DNA from: Planctomycetaceae bacterium
Lineage (GTDB): Bacteria; Planctomycetota; Planctomycetia; Pirellulales; Thermoguttaceae
DNA length: 64,000 nucleotides
Assembly (NCBI GenBank): GCA_021372005.1
Contig: JAJFVC010000103.1
Span: 1-64,000 of the forward strand
Direction: 5' to 3'
Shown: positions 50,772 through 59,059 of the stretch, one piece after another
Layout: each line of letters starts with the position of its first letter
How positions within the stretch are numbered: the first letter of the stretch is position 1
The notes under the pieces: generated by a model
Told to the model about the DNA's origin: nothing
The model's database searches: none
The model's input: only the letters and a program-made list of their open reading frames with translations
Program-made: the position numbers and the translations under genes

Positions 50772-52601
50772 CTATTCCATCACGGCCCACGCGGCTTCGA
50801 TGTTGCCGAACGGGGCGCTGACCTGGATGCCGACGATCCGGTCGCGGAGCCGGGCCACGGACTCGCGGGCGATCTGGATGCCGACGGCCAATTGATCCTC
50901 GCGGCTCTCGACCGCCGCCATCCGCTCCATGACCGCGTCGGGCACGACCACGCCTGGCACTTCGTTCCGCATGAACGATGCGTTGCGATAGCTCACCAGC
51001 GGCCAGATGCCCGCCAGGATCGGCACGTCGAGGTTCCTTCGCTCCACCTGGTCTAAAAAACGCAATAGGGCGTCGGGATCGAACACCGGCTGGGTGATGG
51101 CGAACTCCGCGCCGGCCTCGACCTTTTGGCGGAACCGGTCCAACTCGCGCGCGTGATCCAACGCGGTCGGATCGAGTCCGACGCCGATCACGGCGAACGT
51201 GGGCGGGTCGATCGCTTGGCCGCCGAGGTCGATGCCGCCGTTCAAGCGTCGCTGGACCGCCGCCATGCCGATCGAGTCCGCGTCGAATACGCCGGTGGCG
51301 TTGGGATAATCGCCCAGCTTGGGCGGGTCGCCGGTCACGAACAGCAGATTCCGCACGCCGCACGCCGCGCAGGCCAGCAAGTCGGCCTGCATGCCGATCA
51401 GGTTGCGGTCGCGGCAGCAAAAATGCAGGATCGGCTCGATCTGCGCCTCGCGCCGAATCGCCTCGGCGGTCACCAGCGGCGAGATCCGCGCGCTGGCCCG
51501 CGGACCGTCGGGGATGTTGATCGCCGAGACGCCGCGCTGCCGCAACGTTTTCGCTTTTTCGATCGTCGCCCGCAAGTCATAGCCGCGCGGCGGCGTCAAT
51601 TCGACTGTGGTGATCCATTGTCGGGCGGCCAACCGCGCGCCCAACGCGGAACGCTCCGCCAACGGGGCGACCGGCTTGAGCGATGCGACGGGCTGCACTG
51701 TTTTGGCGACGGACACCCGGGCCCGATGCAACGGTTTGACGGCCGCAGCCACCGCGCGGATGTGGTCGGGTGTGGTGCCGCAACAGCCGCCGACGGCCGA
51801 CGCACCGAGCCCCACGTAACGCTTGGCGTATTCGGCCAGATACTCGGGCGAGCAGAGATAGATGCGGCGGTTTTCGACTTCCTTCGGCACCCCGGCGTTC
51901 GGTTGGACGATCAACGGCAGCGAGGTCGCGCGAACGGCGCGCTCGACGGCGACCAGCAGACCGTCTGGCCCGGCGCCGCAGTTCATGCCCCAGGCGATCG
52001 GCATGGGTACGCCTTCGGGCATTGTCGCCAGCATCCGCTCGACCGATTCACCCGAGATGGTTTCGCCGTCGTCGACCACGGCGAACGACAGCGCAAACGG
52101 CACGTCCGGCAGGCGTCGCATCGCGGCGGCCGCCTGTTCCAACGACGCGCGGTTCGGCTGCGTCTCGAATAGAATAAAATCGGCCCCGCCTTCCATCAGC
52201 CCTTCGGCCTGTTCGACGATCATCGCCTCCGACGAGACGTCATGCGGCGAGTTACCGGGCATCGGGCCGATCGAGCCGGCCACGAACATCGGCCGATCCG
52301 CCTCGGAGGCGACTTGCCGGGCCAGCCGCGCGCCGGTGCGGACGATCTCGGGCAGCCGTTCGGCCAACGCAAACTTCGCCAGCGCGAGCCGATTCGCGCC
52401 GAACGTGTTGGTGGTCAACACGTCGGCCCCGGCGTCGCGGTAGTCGGCGTGAATCTGCCGGATCAGCTTTGGATCGGACAGGCAAAGCTCGTCGAAGCAC
52501 CGGTTGGTGAACACGTGGCGACGATACAGCTCGGTGCCCATCGCGCCGTCGAAAACCAGCACGCCGCGACGGAGCGATTCGGTAAAGGAAGAGAAAGTCA
52601 T
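50772..52601 (-). CDS. Homocysteine S-methyltransferase/methylenetetrahydrofolate reductase fusion
   Basis: A 609-residue fusion like Bacillus YitJ. The N-terminal homocysteine methyltransferase part (residues about 1-290) has VLVFDGAMGTELY, and zinc-binding cysteines in MNCGAGPDG and VGGCCGTTPDH. The C-terminal half (about 320-609) is the MTHFR domain, starting TTVELTPPRGYDLRATI, with ISPLVTAEAI and PVFDPDALL. It supplies the 5-methyl-THF and transfers a methyl group to homocysteine to make methionine. No corrinoid-binding domain is present. The gene starts next to a GGGATTAG-type repeat (52604-52637). Confidence 0.92.
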   Translation of the reverse strand: MTFSSFTESLRRGVLVFDGAMGTELYRRHVFTNRCFDELCLSDPKLIRQIHADYRDAGADVLTTNTFGANRLALAKFALAERLPEIVRTGARLARQVASEADRPMFVAGSIGPMPGNSPHDVSSEAMIVEQAEGLMEGGADFILFETQPNRASLEQAAAAMRRLPDVPFALSFAVVDDGETISGESVERMLATMPEGVPMPIAWGMNCGAGPDGLLVAVERAVRATSLPLIVQPNAGVPKEVENRRIYLCSPEYLAEYAKRYVGLGASAVGGCCGTTPDHIRAVAAAVKPLHRARVSVAKTVQPVASLKPVAPLAERSALGARLAARQWITTVELTPPRGYDLRATIEKAKTLRQRGVSAINIPDGPRASARISPLVTAEAIRREAQIEPILHFCCRDRNLIGMQADLLACAACGVRNLLFVTGDPPKLGDYPNATGVFDADSIGMAAVQRRLNGGIDLGGQAIDPPTFAVIGVGLDPTALDHARELDRFRQKVEAGAEFAITQPVFDPDALLRFLDQVERRNLDVPILAGIWPLVSYRNASFMRNEVPGVVVPDAVMERMAAVESREDQLAVGIQIARESVARLRDRIVGIQVSAPFGNIEAAWAVME

Positions 52602-52603
52602 CA

Positions 52604-52637
52604 GGGGATTTAGGGATTTGGAGATTTAGGGATTAGA
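52604..52637. repeat. GGGATTTAG-type unit repeat
   Basis: A run of GGGATTTAGGGATTTGG-like units directly upstream of the MTHFR-fusion start codon, on the minus-strand 5' side. Unlike the repeats at 2691 and 54690, no clear right-hand arm follows, so it looks like a half copy. Confidence 0.6.
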
Positions 52638-52663
52638 TCACAACTCTCTGGATCCCTGCGATT

Positions 52664-54685
52664 CTAGGCTCTCAGTTCCGCGCCGTGTTGGGCGCGGCAT
52701 GCGGCGACGATCCGGTCGCGGACAGCGTCGGCCTCGGCGCTGGTGAGCGTGCCTTCGGACGAACGCAAGGCGACGGTCAACAGCAGGCTTTTGCGATCCG
52801 CGCCGAGCCGCTGGGCGTCGCGGTACGTGTCGCGGTATTCGAGCGACTCGAAGCACGGACCGGCGCTTTGACGGACCGTCGCGGCCACGTCCGCCCAGCG
52901 AATCGACTGATCCACGACCAGGTTCAGGTCGCGCGTGACCGCCGGGTAGGGCGACTGCGGCGCGCAACGGGGCACCAGATCGGCCGTCTCGATCAGCGGG
53001 GCCACGCGAATCTCGGCTACAGTGGTCGCGCCGCGCAGATCGAATTGCTTCAGCGCCTCGGGCCGCAATTGGCCGACGTATCCGAACGGCTCGCCGCGAA
53101 ATTGCAAACGGCAGGCCGCGCCGGGGTCCAACACGGCCAGATCCGAGTCGTCGGCCGTCGGCCGATCCACGATTTTCAGCTCCTCGAAGATCGCCTCGAT
53201 CGCGCCTTTCACCTCGTCGAAGTGTCGGCCGCTGGTGATCGCCAACATGAGATCCTCCAACGGCAAATCGTCCGGCCTCGGCAGATACGCCCGCGCGATT
53301 TCAAACAGCTCGATCTCCGCGTTGGCCAGCGATTCGTTGGTCCGCCGGGCGGCCAGCAAGCTGGGCGTTAAACTGCGGCGCAGCCGATCGGCCCCGCGCA
53401 ACACCGGCATCCGGCTGCAAAGCGGCTCGGCATCGGTCCACGGGCTCATCGACTGCGACGTCCGCTGGTCCACCACGCTCAGCGTCATGGCCTCGTCGTA
53501 GCCGAGCGAGGTCAGCACGCGGCGGATTCGCTCCAACACCCGATCTTCGCGGCGACGCGCCGAAGGAACCATCGGCACGCCGACGTCCTCGGGAATGGCG
53601 TCGTAGCCGTGGATGCGGGCGACCTCCTCGATCAGATCAATCTCGCGCGACAAGTCGCGCCGCCAACTCGGCGGAACGAACGTCAGCGAATCCGCAACCG
53701 ACGTTGACTGCGGCTCGTTGCCAAGGGACACCAAAATCTCTCGCACGCGATCGGCCGGCACGTCGATGCCGAGGATGCGCTGGATTTGCGACCGTCGCAA
53801 GACGATCGGCTTGCGCTGCGGAGGTCGCCGACCCACGCCGACCATGCCGGCGGCAAGCTCTCCACCGGCCAGTTCGAGAATCAATTGGCAGCAGCGGCGG
53901 CTCGCCCAATCGAGCCCCTCGGGATCGACCCGGCGCTCGAACCGATAGGACGAGTCGCTGTGCAGGTTGAGCTGTCGGGCCGTGCTGCGGATCGACACGG
54001 GATCGAACTCGGCCGCCTCGACCAGCACGTCGCAAGTTTGGTCGGAGATTTCGGTCGTCGCGCCGCCCATCACGCCGCCGATGGCCACCGGGTTGCGGGC
54101 GTCGCAGATCATGCACAGGTCCGGACCCAGCGGGTAGTTTTTGTGGTCGATCGCCTCGATCGTCTCGCCGGAAGCGGGACGACGAATCACGATCTCATGG
54201 CCTTGCAACTTGCCGAAGTCGAACGTGTGCAGCGGTTGGCCGCACTCCATCATCACGTAATTGCTGATGTCCACCACGTTGTTGATCGACGCGATGCCCA
54301 CGGCGGCCAGACGGCGAACCATCCACGAGGGGCTCGGACCGATTTTGACGCCACGAACCACTCGAGCCGTGTACCGAAGGCACAAGTCCGGGCATTCGAT
54401 CCGCACGCGGACCAACTTGTCGACCGGGGCGCTGGCGTTTTCTTTCGGCGCGGCGGCGGGCAGCGTAAGCGATTTGCCGAACAGCACGGCCACTTCCCGG
54501 GCGATGCCGAGGTGTCCGAGGCAGTCGGGCCGATTGCTGGTCACCTCCAGATCGATGACCAGATCGCCGCCGACCTCGGAGGTCGATTCGTGATTCAAGC
54601 CCGACATCATCACGCGGCGAGTCAATTCCTCGACCGGCATGTCGAGTGGCACGTATTGTTTCAACCAGTTCCAAGAAACAAGCAT
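52664..54685 (-). CDS. pheT: Phenylalanyl-tRNA synthetase beta subunit, short form
   Basis: The beta subunit of the alpha2-beta2 synthetase that charges tRNA-Phe. The 673-residue product begins MLVSWNWLKQYVPLDMPVEE, then after the MSGLNHES segment goes directly to LEVTSNRPDCLGHLGIARE. In E. coli-type enzymes (about 795 aa) an EMAP/OB-like tRNA-binding domain of about 110 residues lies at this point and is absent here. The B3/B4 editing module, B5 domain and the C-terminal anticodon-binding (FDX-ACB) domain (SPYPAVTRDLNLVVDQSI) are present. It follows pheS after 99 nt, the gap being filled by a GGGATTAG-type inverted repeat. Confidence 0.93.
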   Translation of the reverse strand: MLVSWNWLKQYVPLDMPVEELTRRVMMSGLNHESTSEVGGDLVIDLEVTSNRPDCLGHLGIAREVAVLFGKSLTLPAAAPKENASAPVDKLVRVRIECPDLCLRYTARVVRGVKIGPSPSWMVRRLAAVGIASINNVVDISNYVMMECGQPLHTFDFGKLQGHEIVIRRPASGETIEAIDHKNYPLGPDLCMICDARNPVAIGGVMGGATTEISDQTCDVLVEAAEFDPVSIRSTARQLNLHSDSSYRFERRVDPEGLDWASRRCCQLILELAGGELAAGMVGVGRRPPQRKPIVLRRSQIQRILGIDVPADRVREILVSLGNEPQSTSVADSLTFVPPSWRRDLSREIDLIEEVARIHGYDAIPEDVGVPMVPSARRREDRVLERIRRVLTSLGYDEAMTLSVVDQRTSQSMSPWTDAEPLCSRMPVLRGADRLRRSLTPSLLAARRTNESLANAEIELFEIARAYLPRPDDLPLEDLMLAITSGRHFDEVKGAIEAIFEELKIVDRPTADDSDLAVLDPGAACRLQFRGEPFGYVGQLRPEALKQFDLRGATTVAEIRVAPLIETADLVPRCAPQSPYPAVTRDLNLVVDQSIRWADVAATVRQSAGPCFESLEYRDTYRDAQRLGADRKSLLLTVALRSSEGTLTSAEADAVRDRIVAACRAQHGAELRA

Positions 54686-54689
54686 GATG

Positions 54690-54782
54690 AAAGGGATTGG
54701 GGATTAGGGATTAGGGATTAGAAATTAGGGAAAAGGCTCGACGCCGTCTTTCTGGTCCCTAATCCCCAACCGCTCATCCCTT
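54690..54782. repeat. Inverted repeat of GGGATTAG-type units between pheT and pheS
   Basis: The left arm (54690-54731) contains tandem GGGATTAG units; the right arm (54756-54782) is its reverse complement with a 6-nt insertion (GAGCGG on the complement). The arms flank about 25 nt. A transcript would form a long hairpin just upstream of the pheT start. Confidence 0.8.
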
Positions 54783-54784
54783 CG

Positions 54785-55837
54785 TTAAAATTGCCTTAAA
54801 AACCGCACGTCGTTTTTGTAAAGCTCGCGGATGTCGGCGATTTGGTGCCGCCGCGCGCAAATCCGCTCGATGCCCAAGCCGAACGCGAATCCGGAGTATT
54901 CCTCGGGATCGTAGCCGACGGCCTTCAATACGTTCGGGTCGACCATGCCGGCTCCGCCCATCTCCATCCAGCCGCCCTGCCAGCTCATGTCCACCTCGAC
55001 GCTCGGTTCAGTGAACGGGAAAAACGACGGGCGGAACCGAATGTGGACGTCCGGATCGAACGCGCTGCGGGCGAACAGCCGGAGCGTGCTCTTCAGGTCG
55101 GCCATCGTGACGCCGCGATCGATCAGCAACCCTTCGATCTGATGGAACATCGGATAGTGCGTGGCGTCGGCCGTGTCGGGCCGATAGACTCGGCCGCACG
55201 AAATGATCCGTACCGGCGGCTGCATTTTTTCCATCGTGCGGATCTGCACCGTGCTGGTCTGGCTGCGAAGCAGGAGCGTGGTCAGCGGTCTTTCTTTCAT
55301 CCCACGTTCCACGGCGGGCGTTCCCGCAGATTCCATCTCGAGATAAAAATTTTCGAGCGGATCGCGGGCGGGGTGTTCCGGCGGGATGTTCAGCGCGTCG
55401 AAATTGTGCCAGGGATCTTCCACCTCGGGGCCCTCGACCGCCGTGAACCCGAGCCGGCCCATGATCTCCTTCAGCTCGTCGATCGTTTGGGTGATCGGGT
55501 GCAGGCGGCCCAACCGCGGATGGACGCCAGGCGTGGTCGGATCGAACGCGCGCGACGACTTTTTGGGGCCGACCGCGGCAGCAAGCCGGGCGACGGCTTG
55601 TTGATGGACCGACTCGATCGCCTGTTTGACCTCGTTGAAACGTTTGCCGGCAGCCGGCTTGTCGGCCTGGTCTACTTTTCCAAGGCCTTTTTGGACGGCT
55701 TTCAGCCGACCGCTTTTGGCGCCGAGGAACTCGACGCGGGCCGCTTCGAGCGCCGCCGGATCGCCGGCCGACGCGAACGCCGCCGTTGCCTCACACGCTA
55801 AAGCATCCAAGTCCGACAAGAAAACAGCAAGCGACAT
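54785..55837 (-). CDS. pheS: Phenylalanyl-tRNA synthetase alpha subunit
   Basis: The catalytic class II subunit, 350 residues. An N-terminal coiled-coil arm (about 1-85) precedes the catalytic core with HPLGRLHPI-like entry ([20 protein letters not shown]), motif 2 [43 protein letters not shown] and motif 3 GLGIERI. All signatures match bacterial PheS. The gene sits downstream of rpmI-rplT on the same strand but is separated from them by a long imperfect inverted repeat (55860-56010). Confidence 0.95.
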   Translation of the reverse strand: MSLAVFLSDLDALACEATAAFASAGDPAALEAARVEFLGAKSGRLKAVQKGLGKVDQADKPAAGKRFNEVKQAIESVHQQAVARLAAAVGPKKSSRAFDPTTPGVHPRLGRLHPITQTIDELKEIMGRLGFTAVEGPEVEDPWHNFDALNIPPEHPARDPLENFYLEMESAGTPAVERGMKERPLTTLLLRSQTSTVQIRTMEKMQPPVRIISCGRVYRPDTADATHYPMFHQIEGLLIDRGVTMADLKSTLRLFARSAFDPDVHIRFRPSFFPFTEPSVEVDMSWQGGWMEMGGAGMVDPNVLKAVGYDPEEYSGFAFGLGIERICARRHQIADIRELYKNDVRFLRQF

Positions 55838-55859
55838 GACAACACTCTAGAGATAAAAA

Positions 55860-56010
55860 ACAGAAAAACACCGAAAGCGCGAAAAAACACCAAAAGCCAA
55901 CCGCAGATGAAAGCAGAGGAAAGCGGGTGACTTATCTGTCGATCCGCGCTCCTCTGCGTTCATCCGCGGTTTCGTCTTTGGCGTTCTCCGTCGTGGTGTT
56001 TTCCGTTGTT
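55860..56010. repeat. Long imperfect inverted repeat between rplT and pheS
   Basis: The left arm (about 55860-55925) and right arm (about 55944-56010) align as imperfect complements for about 65 nt around a short centre; the core pair is CCGCAGATGAAAGCAGAGG versus CCTCTGCGTTCATCCGCGG. I recall similar CAGATGAACGCAGAGGA-like dispersed repeats in several unrelated bacterial genomes. It begins close after the pheS start and ends next to the rplT stop, so it may act as a terminator or transcript-processing element. Confidence 0.7.
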
Positions 56011-56367
56011 TTACTTCGCGAGCGCCTTTTTAACCAGCTCGACGACCGTCTCGAACCCCTGGGGATCCATGACGGCCATGTCGGCCAGGACTTTGCGGTC
56101 CAACGCGATTTGAGCCTTCTTCAGCCCGGCGACGAACTCGCTGTAGCGCAGGCCCATCGCGTGAACGGCGGCGTTGATGCGGATGATCCACAGGCGTCGG
56201 AAATCGCGCTTGCGATTGTGACGATCGCGGTAGGCGTACACGCCGGCGCGAACGAGGTTTTCCTTGGCGGTCCGCAGCAGGCGGCGACGACCGCCCACAT
56301 AACCCTTGGCCCGTTTGAACAGACGATTCTTGGCCCGCGTGCGAGCGGCGCCCTTGGTGGTTCTCAT
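56011..56367 (-). CDS. rplT: 50S ribosomal protein L20
   Basis: Standard 118-residue L20, an early 23S rRNA-binding assembly protein. The N-terminus is rich in R and K ([20 protein letters not shown]), then [20 protein letters not shown] and [14 protein letters not shown]. It follows rpmI after a 108-nt gap. infC, usually first in this operon, is not adjacent. The ATG at 56367 has AAGG upstream. Confidence 0.97.
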   Translation of the reverse strand: MRTTKGAARTRAKNRLFKRAKGYVGGRRRLLRTAKENLVRAGVYAYRDRHNRKRDFRRLWIIRINAAVHAMGLRYSEFVAGLKKAQIALDRKVLADMAVMDPQGFETVVELVKKALAK

Positions 56368-56475
56368 GATTCAAAAACCTTTTCGTTGGTGCGGGCGCCA
56401 GGCCCTTCTCCGATCGAGAAGCGTTTTTCTGCCCGGCCCGCTGGTGAAAGGAAGGCTCTCAACCGCAATCGCGGT

Positions 56476-56679
56476 CTAATAGCTGTGTTTGCCCAACACG
56501 GTGCGAATCTTCGCAGTTTCGACTCCGTCGACGGTCGTCGTGCCGCGCAGATTCCGTTTGCGCTTCTGGCTCATTCGCGTGGCCAGGTGGCTGGTTCCGG
56601 CGGGACGATGCTTCACCTTGCCCGAGGCGGTCAGGCGGAATCGCTTCTTGGTCCCCTTGTGGGTCTTCATCTTCGGCAT
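56476..56679 (-). CDS. rpmI: 50S ribosomal protein L35
   Basis: A 67-residue ribosomal protein beginning MPKMKTHKGTKKRFRLTASG, with the K/R-rich middle (HRPAGTSHLATRMSQKRKRN) normal for L35, and a C-terminal IRTVLGKHSY extension. It is the first gene of the rpmI-rplT unit on the minus strand. Confidence 0.96.
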   Translation of the reverse strand: MPKMKTHKGTKKRFRLTASGKVKHRPAGTSHLATRMSQKRKRNLRGTTTVDGVETAKIRTVLGKHSY

Positions 56680-56731
56680 GATCGGCTACCACTTCATTCT
56701 TTGATTTCAGCAACCAGTAAACAGACCCGTT

Positions 56732-56759
56732 ATTATAGTCGATCGCCGCGCCATGGGAA
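56732..56759 (-). promoter_or_regulatory. Putative promoter of rpmI-rplT
   Basis: On the minus strand TTCCCA (56759-56754) and TATAAT (56737-56732), spacer 16 bp, about 55 nt before the rpmI ATG. The -10 is perfect and the -35 matches 4 of 6. Confidence 0.5.
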
Positions 56760-56900
56760 GAGGGATCGGCGTTGAATTTCCGCTCGTGTGGGGGGTGCTG
56801 GTTGTTGGCGTGCCAAGGCTTTTGCAATTTACCTGTCTTGCTTATTGCGTTTGACTGACCCGTATTAGCCGAAGTCGACAAGAAAAAACGCGATGGACTA

Positions 56901-56929
56901 CTGGCAAATCCCGGACGGAACTTTAGAAT
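56901..56929 (+). promoter_or_regulatory. Putative promoter of the PEP-CTERM gene
   Basis: CTGGCA (56901-56906) and TAGAAT (56924-56929), spacer 17 bp, about 105 nt upstream of the ATG at 57035. Confidence 0.4.
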
Positions 56930-57034
56930 GTCGTGCTAAGGGGCCTTGGACTGCGTTTGGGGCATGACGGCATACACGTCCCGTTTTTTCACTTTTCTCG
57001 GCGAGGCAGCGGCGCGGTGGAGTCATCGTAGGGC

Positions 57035-58807
57035 ATGTGGCCCCTTCGTTCGTGTCCCATCGAATTCCGACACGTTCTTTTTCTCTCGATCGGCGGCCTG
57101 ACGCTCGCGCTGTGGGCGGCCCGCCGGTCCGAAGGGGCTGTGATCGCTTCTTGCGGTTTTGAGTCGACCGATACTTGGTCGTTCTACGATTCAGGCTCGA
57201 ATGACACCAGCTCAGAGACCGGCGTCTACGATGTGCCGTCCGGTCAGCGGGTGCTCAGCGGCACGGGCTCCTGGCAAGTGGCCAACACCACCTCGGTGTT
57301 GACTTTTTCCGACCTTGGGTTGTCCGGTTGGACGAATGTGTCGATCACCTATCGGGTGTCATCCACCGGCACGACGACCGGCGTCGGCCACGGCGCGACG
57401 GATCAAGTCGTGTCGTATGTCGCGGAGACGACGGCGGATTTGGACGGCGCGGCGCCGGCCATCACCTTGACGGGCAACGGCAACGCCGTGTGGGCGTACG
57501 ACAGCGGAGCGAAGCAGGTGACGGCGACCGCCGGCGGCGCGTCGCTGCTGCGAAAACCCGGCGGCACCGGATTGCGAACCACCGACGGCTATAGCAGTTT
57601 CAAGATCGTTCTCCCCTCGACGATGTCTTCCGTGGCGCTCAAAATCGCAATGATCGGTTCGAGCGGCGGAACGTTTTGGAATCTGGACGAGGTCGCGCTG
57701 AGCGGCGACGCCACGGAGAGCCACGACTGCCGCTGGTCGGGCGGCGCCGGCCTTTGGACTACGACGCCGGCGACGACGAATTGGTTGGATCAAACCAATG
57801 GGAACCTCGCGTCGGCGTGGAACAATATGCGAGGCGACAACGCGTTGTTTTTGGCGTCCTGCAGCACGTTGACCGTTGCCAAGGAGACGACCGTGGCCGC
57901 CCGAAGTCTCACGTTCAGCGCGGACGGGTGCCGTCTGACGGCCGCCGATGCGACATCCTCGCGATTGGCGCTGACCAACGGCGGTTCGGGCGGGGCCGGC
58001 GCCAACACGATCGAGGTGACCTACGCCGGACAAACCGCTTACTTGGATGTTGCGCTGGTCGCCAATCCGGGCATCGGACTGGTGAAAACCGGCGCCGGCA
58101 CCTTGCAGATCGACGCCGCCGAGTCCACATTCTTCGGCGAGATCGACATTCAGCAAGGCACGCTGCGGCTCAACGCGGCCGATTGGCTCAGCGGTTGTTC
58201 GTCGATTTGCGTCAACGCCGGTGCGACGCTCGATCTGACCGCCACCGGAGGCTATCATCTCGGCGCAACCGCTCGACAGACGCTCGACGGAACGGGCACG
58301 ATTGTGGGCGATCTTTGGGTCGACGCCCTCGGCGAACACAACATCGGCAACAGTCCCGGAGTGCAATGCGTCGAAGGCGAGTACGGAATGGCCGGCATCT
58401 TGCTGGTCGAAGTGGCCGGCGGTCGGCCCGGCGACGGACAGAGCGGTTACGATCAGATTCATCTCCTTGAAGGGGATGCCCATGACGTCGTGCTCAGCGG
58501 CGAGCTTTCGTTGACATGGAGCGGCGACGGTTGGGCCTCCGACGGCCAGCGGTTGTGGATCGTTCGCAACGACACGACCGGCGAGCTGTCGGGCATGTTT
58601 GGCAATTACGCCCAGAACGGCCTGTGGGTCGGCCGTTACGACGATTGCGACTGGTATTTGTACTACGGCGCCGACGCGAGCCAAAATGAATTGTTCGGCG
58701 GCAACGACGTGGCGATTTCCGCCATCGCGGTTCCAGAACCTCGGGGGCTGGCTCTGTGGGCCATTTTCGCGGCCGCTTTTCTTGTAGCGGCTCGACGTCG
58801 AACGTGA
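57035..58807 (+). CDS. PEP-CTERM sorted extracellular protein with a passenger-repeat unit
   Basis: A 590-residue secreted protein. A signal peptide (about residues 10-32) is followed by a beta-rich region and a passenger-type repeat (GLVKTGAGTLQIDAAESTFF, then IDIQQGTLRLN), the autotransporter-associated beta-strand motif often seen in PEP-CTERM proteins. The C-terminus ends VPEPRGLALWAIFAA, then a hydrophobic stretch and ARRRT, the exosortase sorting signal. Exosortase would cut it during export; none is in the window. It lies upstream of exopolysaccharide genes, a context in which PEP-CTERM proteins are common. The function is probably extracellular matrix or surface, by inference. Confidence 0.82.
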   Translation: MWPLRSCPIEFRHVLFLSIGGLTLALWAARRSEGAVIASCGFESTDTWSFYDSGSNDTSSETGVYDVPSGQRVLSGTGSWQVANTTSVLTFSDLGLSGWTNVSITYRVSSTGTTTGVGHGATDQVVSYVAETTADLDGAAPAITLTGNGNAVWAYDSGAKQVTATAGGASLLRKPGGTGLRTTDGYSSFKIVLPSTMSSVALKIAMIGSSGGTFWNLDEVALSGDATESHDCRWSGGAGLWTTTPATTNWLDQTNGNLASAWNNMRGDNALFLASCSTLTVAKETTVAARSLTFSADGCRLTAADATSSRLALTNGGSGGAGANTIEVTYAGQTAYLDVALVANPGIGLVKTGAGTLQIDAAESTFFGEIDIQQGTLRLNAADWLSGCSSICVNAGATLDLTATGGYHLGATARQTLDGTGTIVGDLWVDALGEHNIGNSPGVQCVEGEYGMAGILLVEVAGGRPGDGQSGYDQIHLLEGDAHDVVLSGELSLTWSGDGWASDGQRLWIVRNDTTGELSGMFGNYAQNGLWVGRYDDCDWYLYYGADASQNELFGGNDVAISAIAVPEPRGLALWAIFAAAFLVAARRRT

Positions 58808-58872
58808 TCGGCCGCCACGGGCGTCGCTGAGGGGGGGCTGCGACCGTTCGGACGTGAAGATCGCAAAAGCAC

Positions 58873-58896
58873 ACCACCTGGTAGTGGTATTTTTGG
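58873..58896 (+). terminator. Weak intrinsic-terminator-like stem-loop
   Basis: ACCAC (58873-58877) and GTGGT (58884-58888), with ATTTTT directly after. The stem is only 5 bp. It lies 66 nt after the PEP-CTERM stop. Confidence 0.35.
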
Positions 58897-58939
58897 CCGG
58901 AATGGCATCCTCCAATCGGTGGTGCGAATAAAACTACCA

Positions 58940-58969
58940 TTGACCCTAGATGTTGTGGATGGGTATTCT
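58940..58969 (+). promoter_or_regulatory. Putative promoter of the exopolysaccharide pair
   Basis: TTGACC (58940-58945) and TATTCT (58964-58969), spacer 18 bp, about 90 nt before the proposed ATG at 59060. A perfect 8-bp inverted repeat (CTCCGCCG/CGGCGGAG at 58968-58975 and 59008-59015) lies across the predicted transcription start. Confidence 0.45.
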
Positions 58970-59059
58970 CCGCCGCCGTGTTTTTTGACGGGCTCCGGCT
59001 CGAAAAACGGCGGAGCCTCCCTATAGGACTGTCCGGCATAACGTTTCGGGTGTTCGTGC

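Larger units (their letters stand above)
56680..57034. other. 355-nt divergent interval between rpmI and the PEP-CTERM gene
   Basis: Contains one promoter for each direction (entered separately). No coding sequence or other structure that I can support was seen. No L20 leader-type structure was recognised. Confidence 0.6.
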
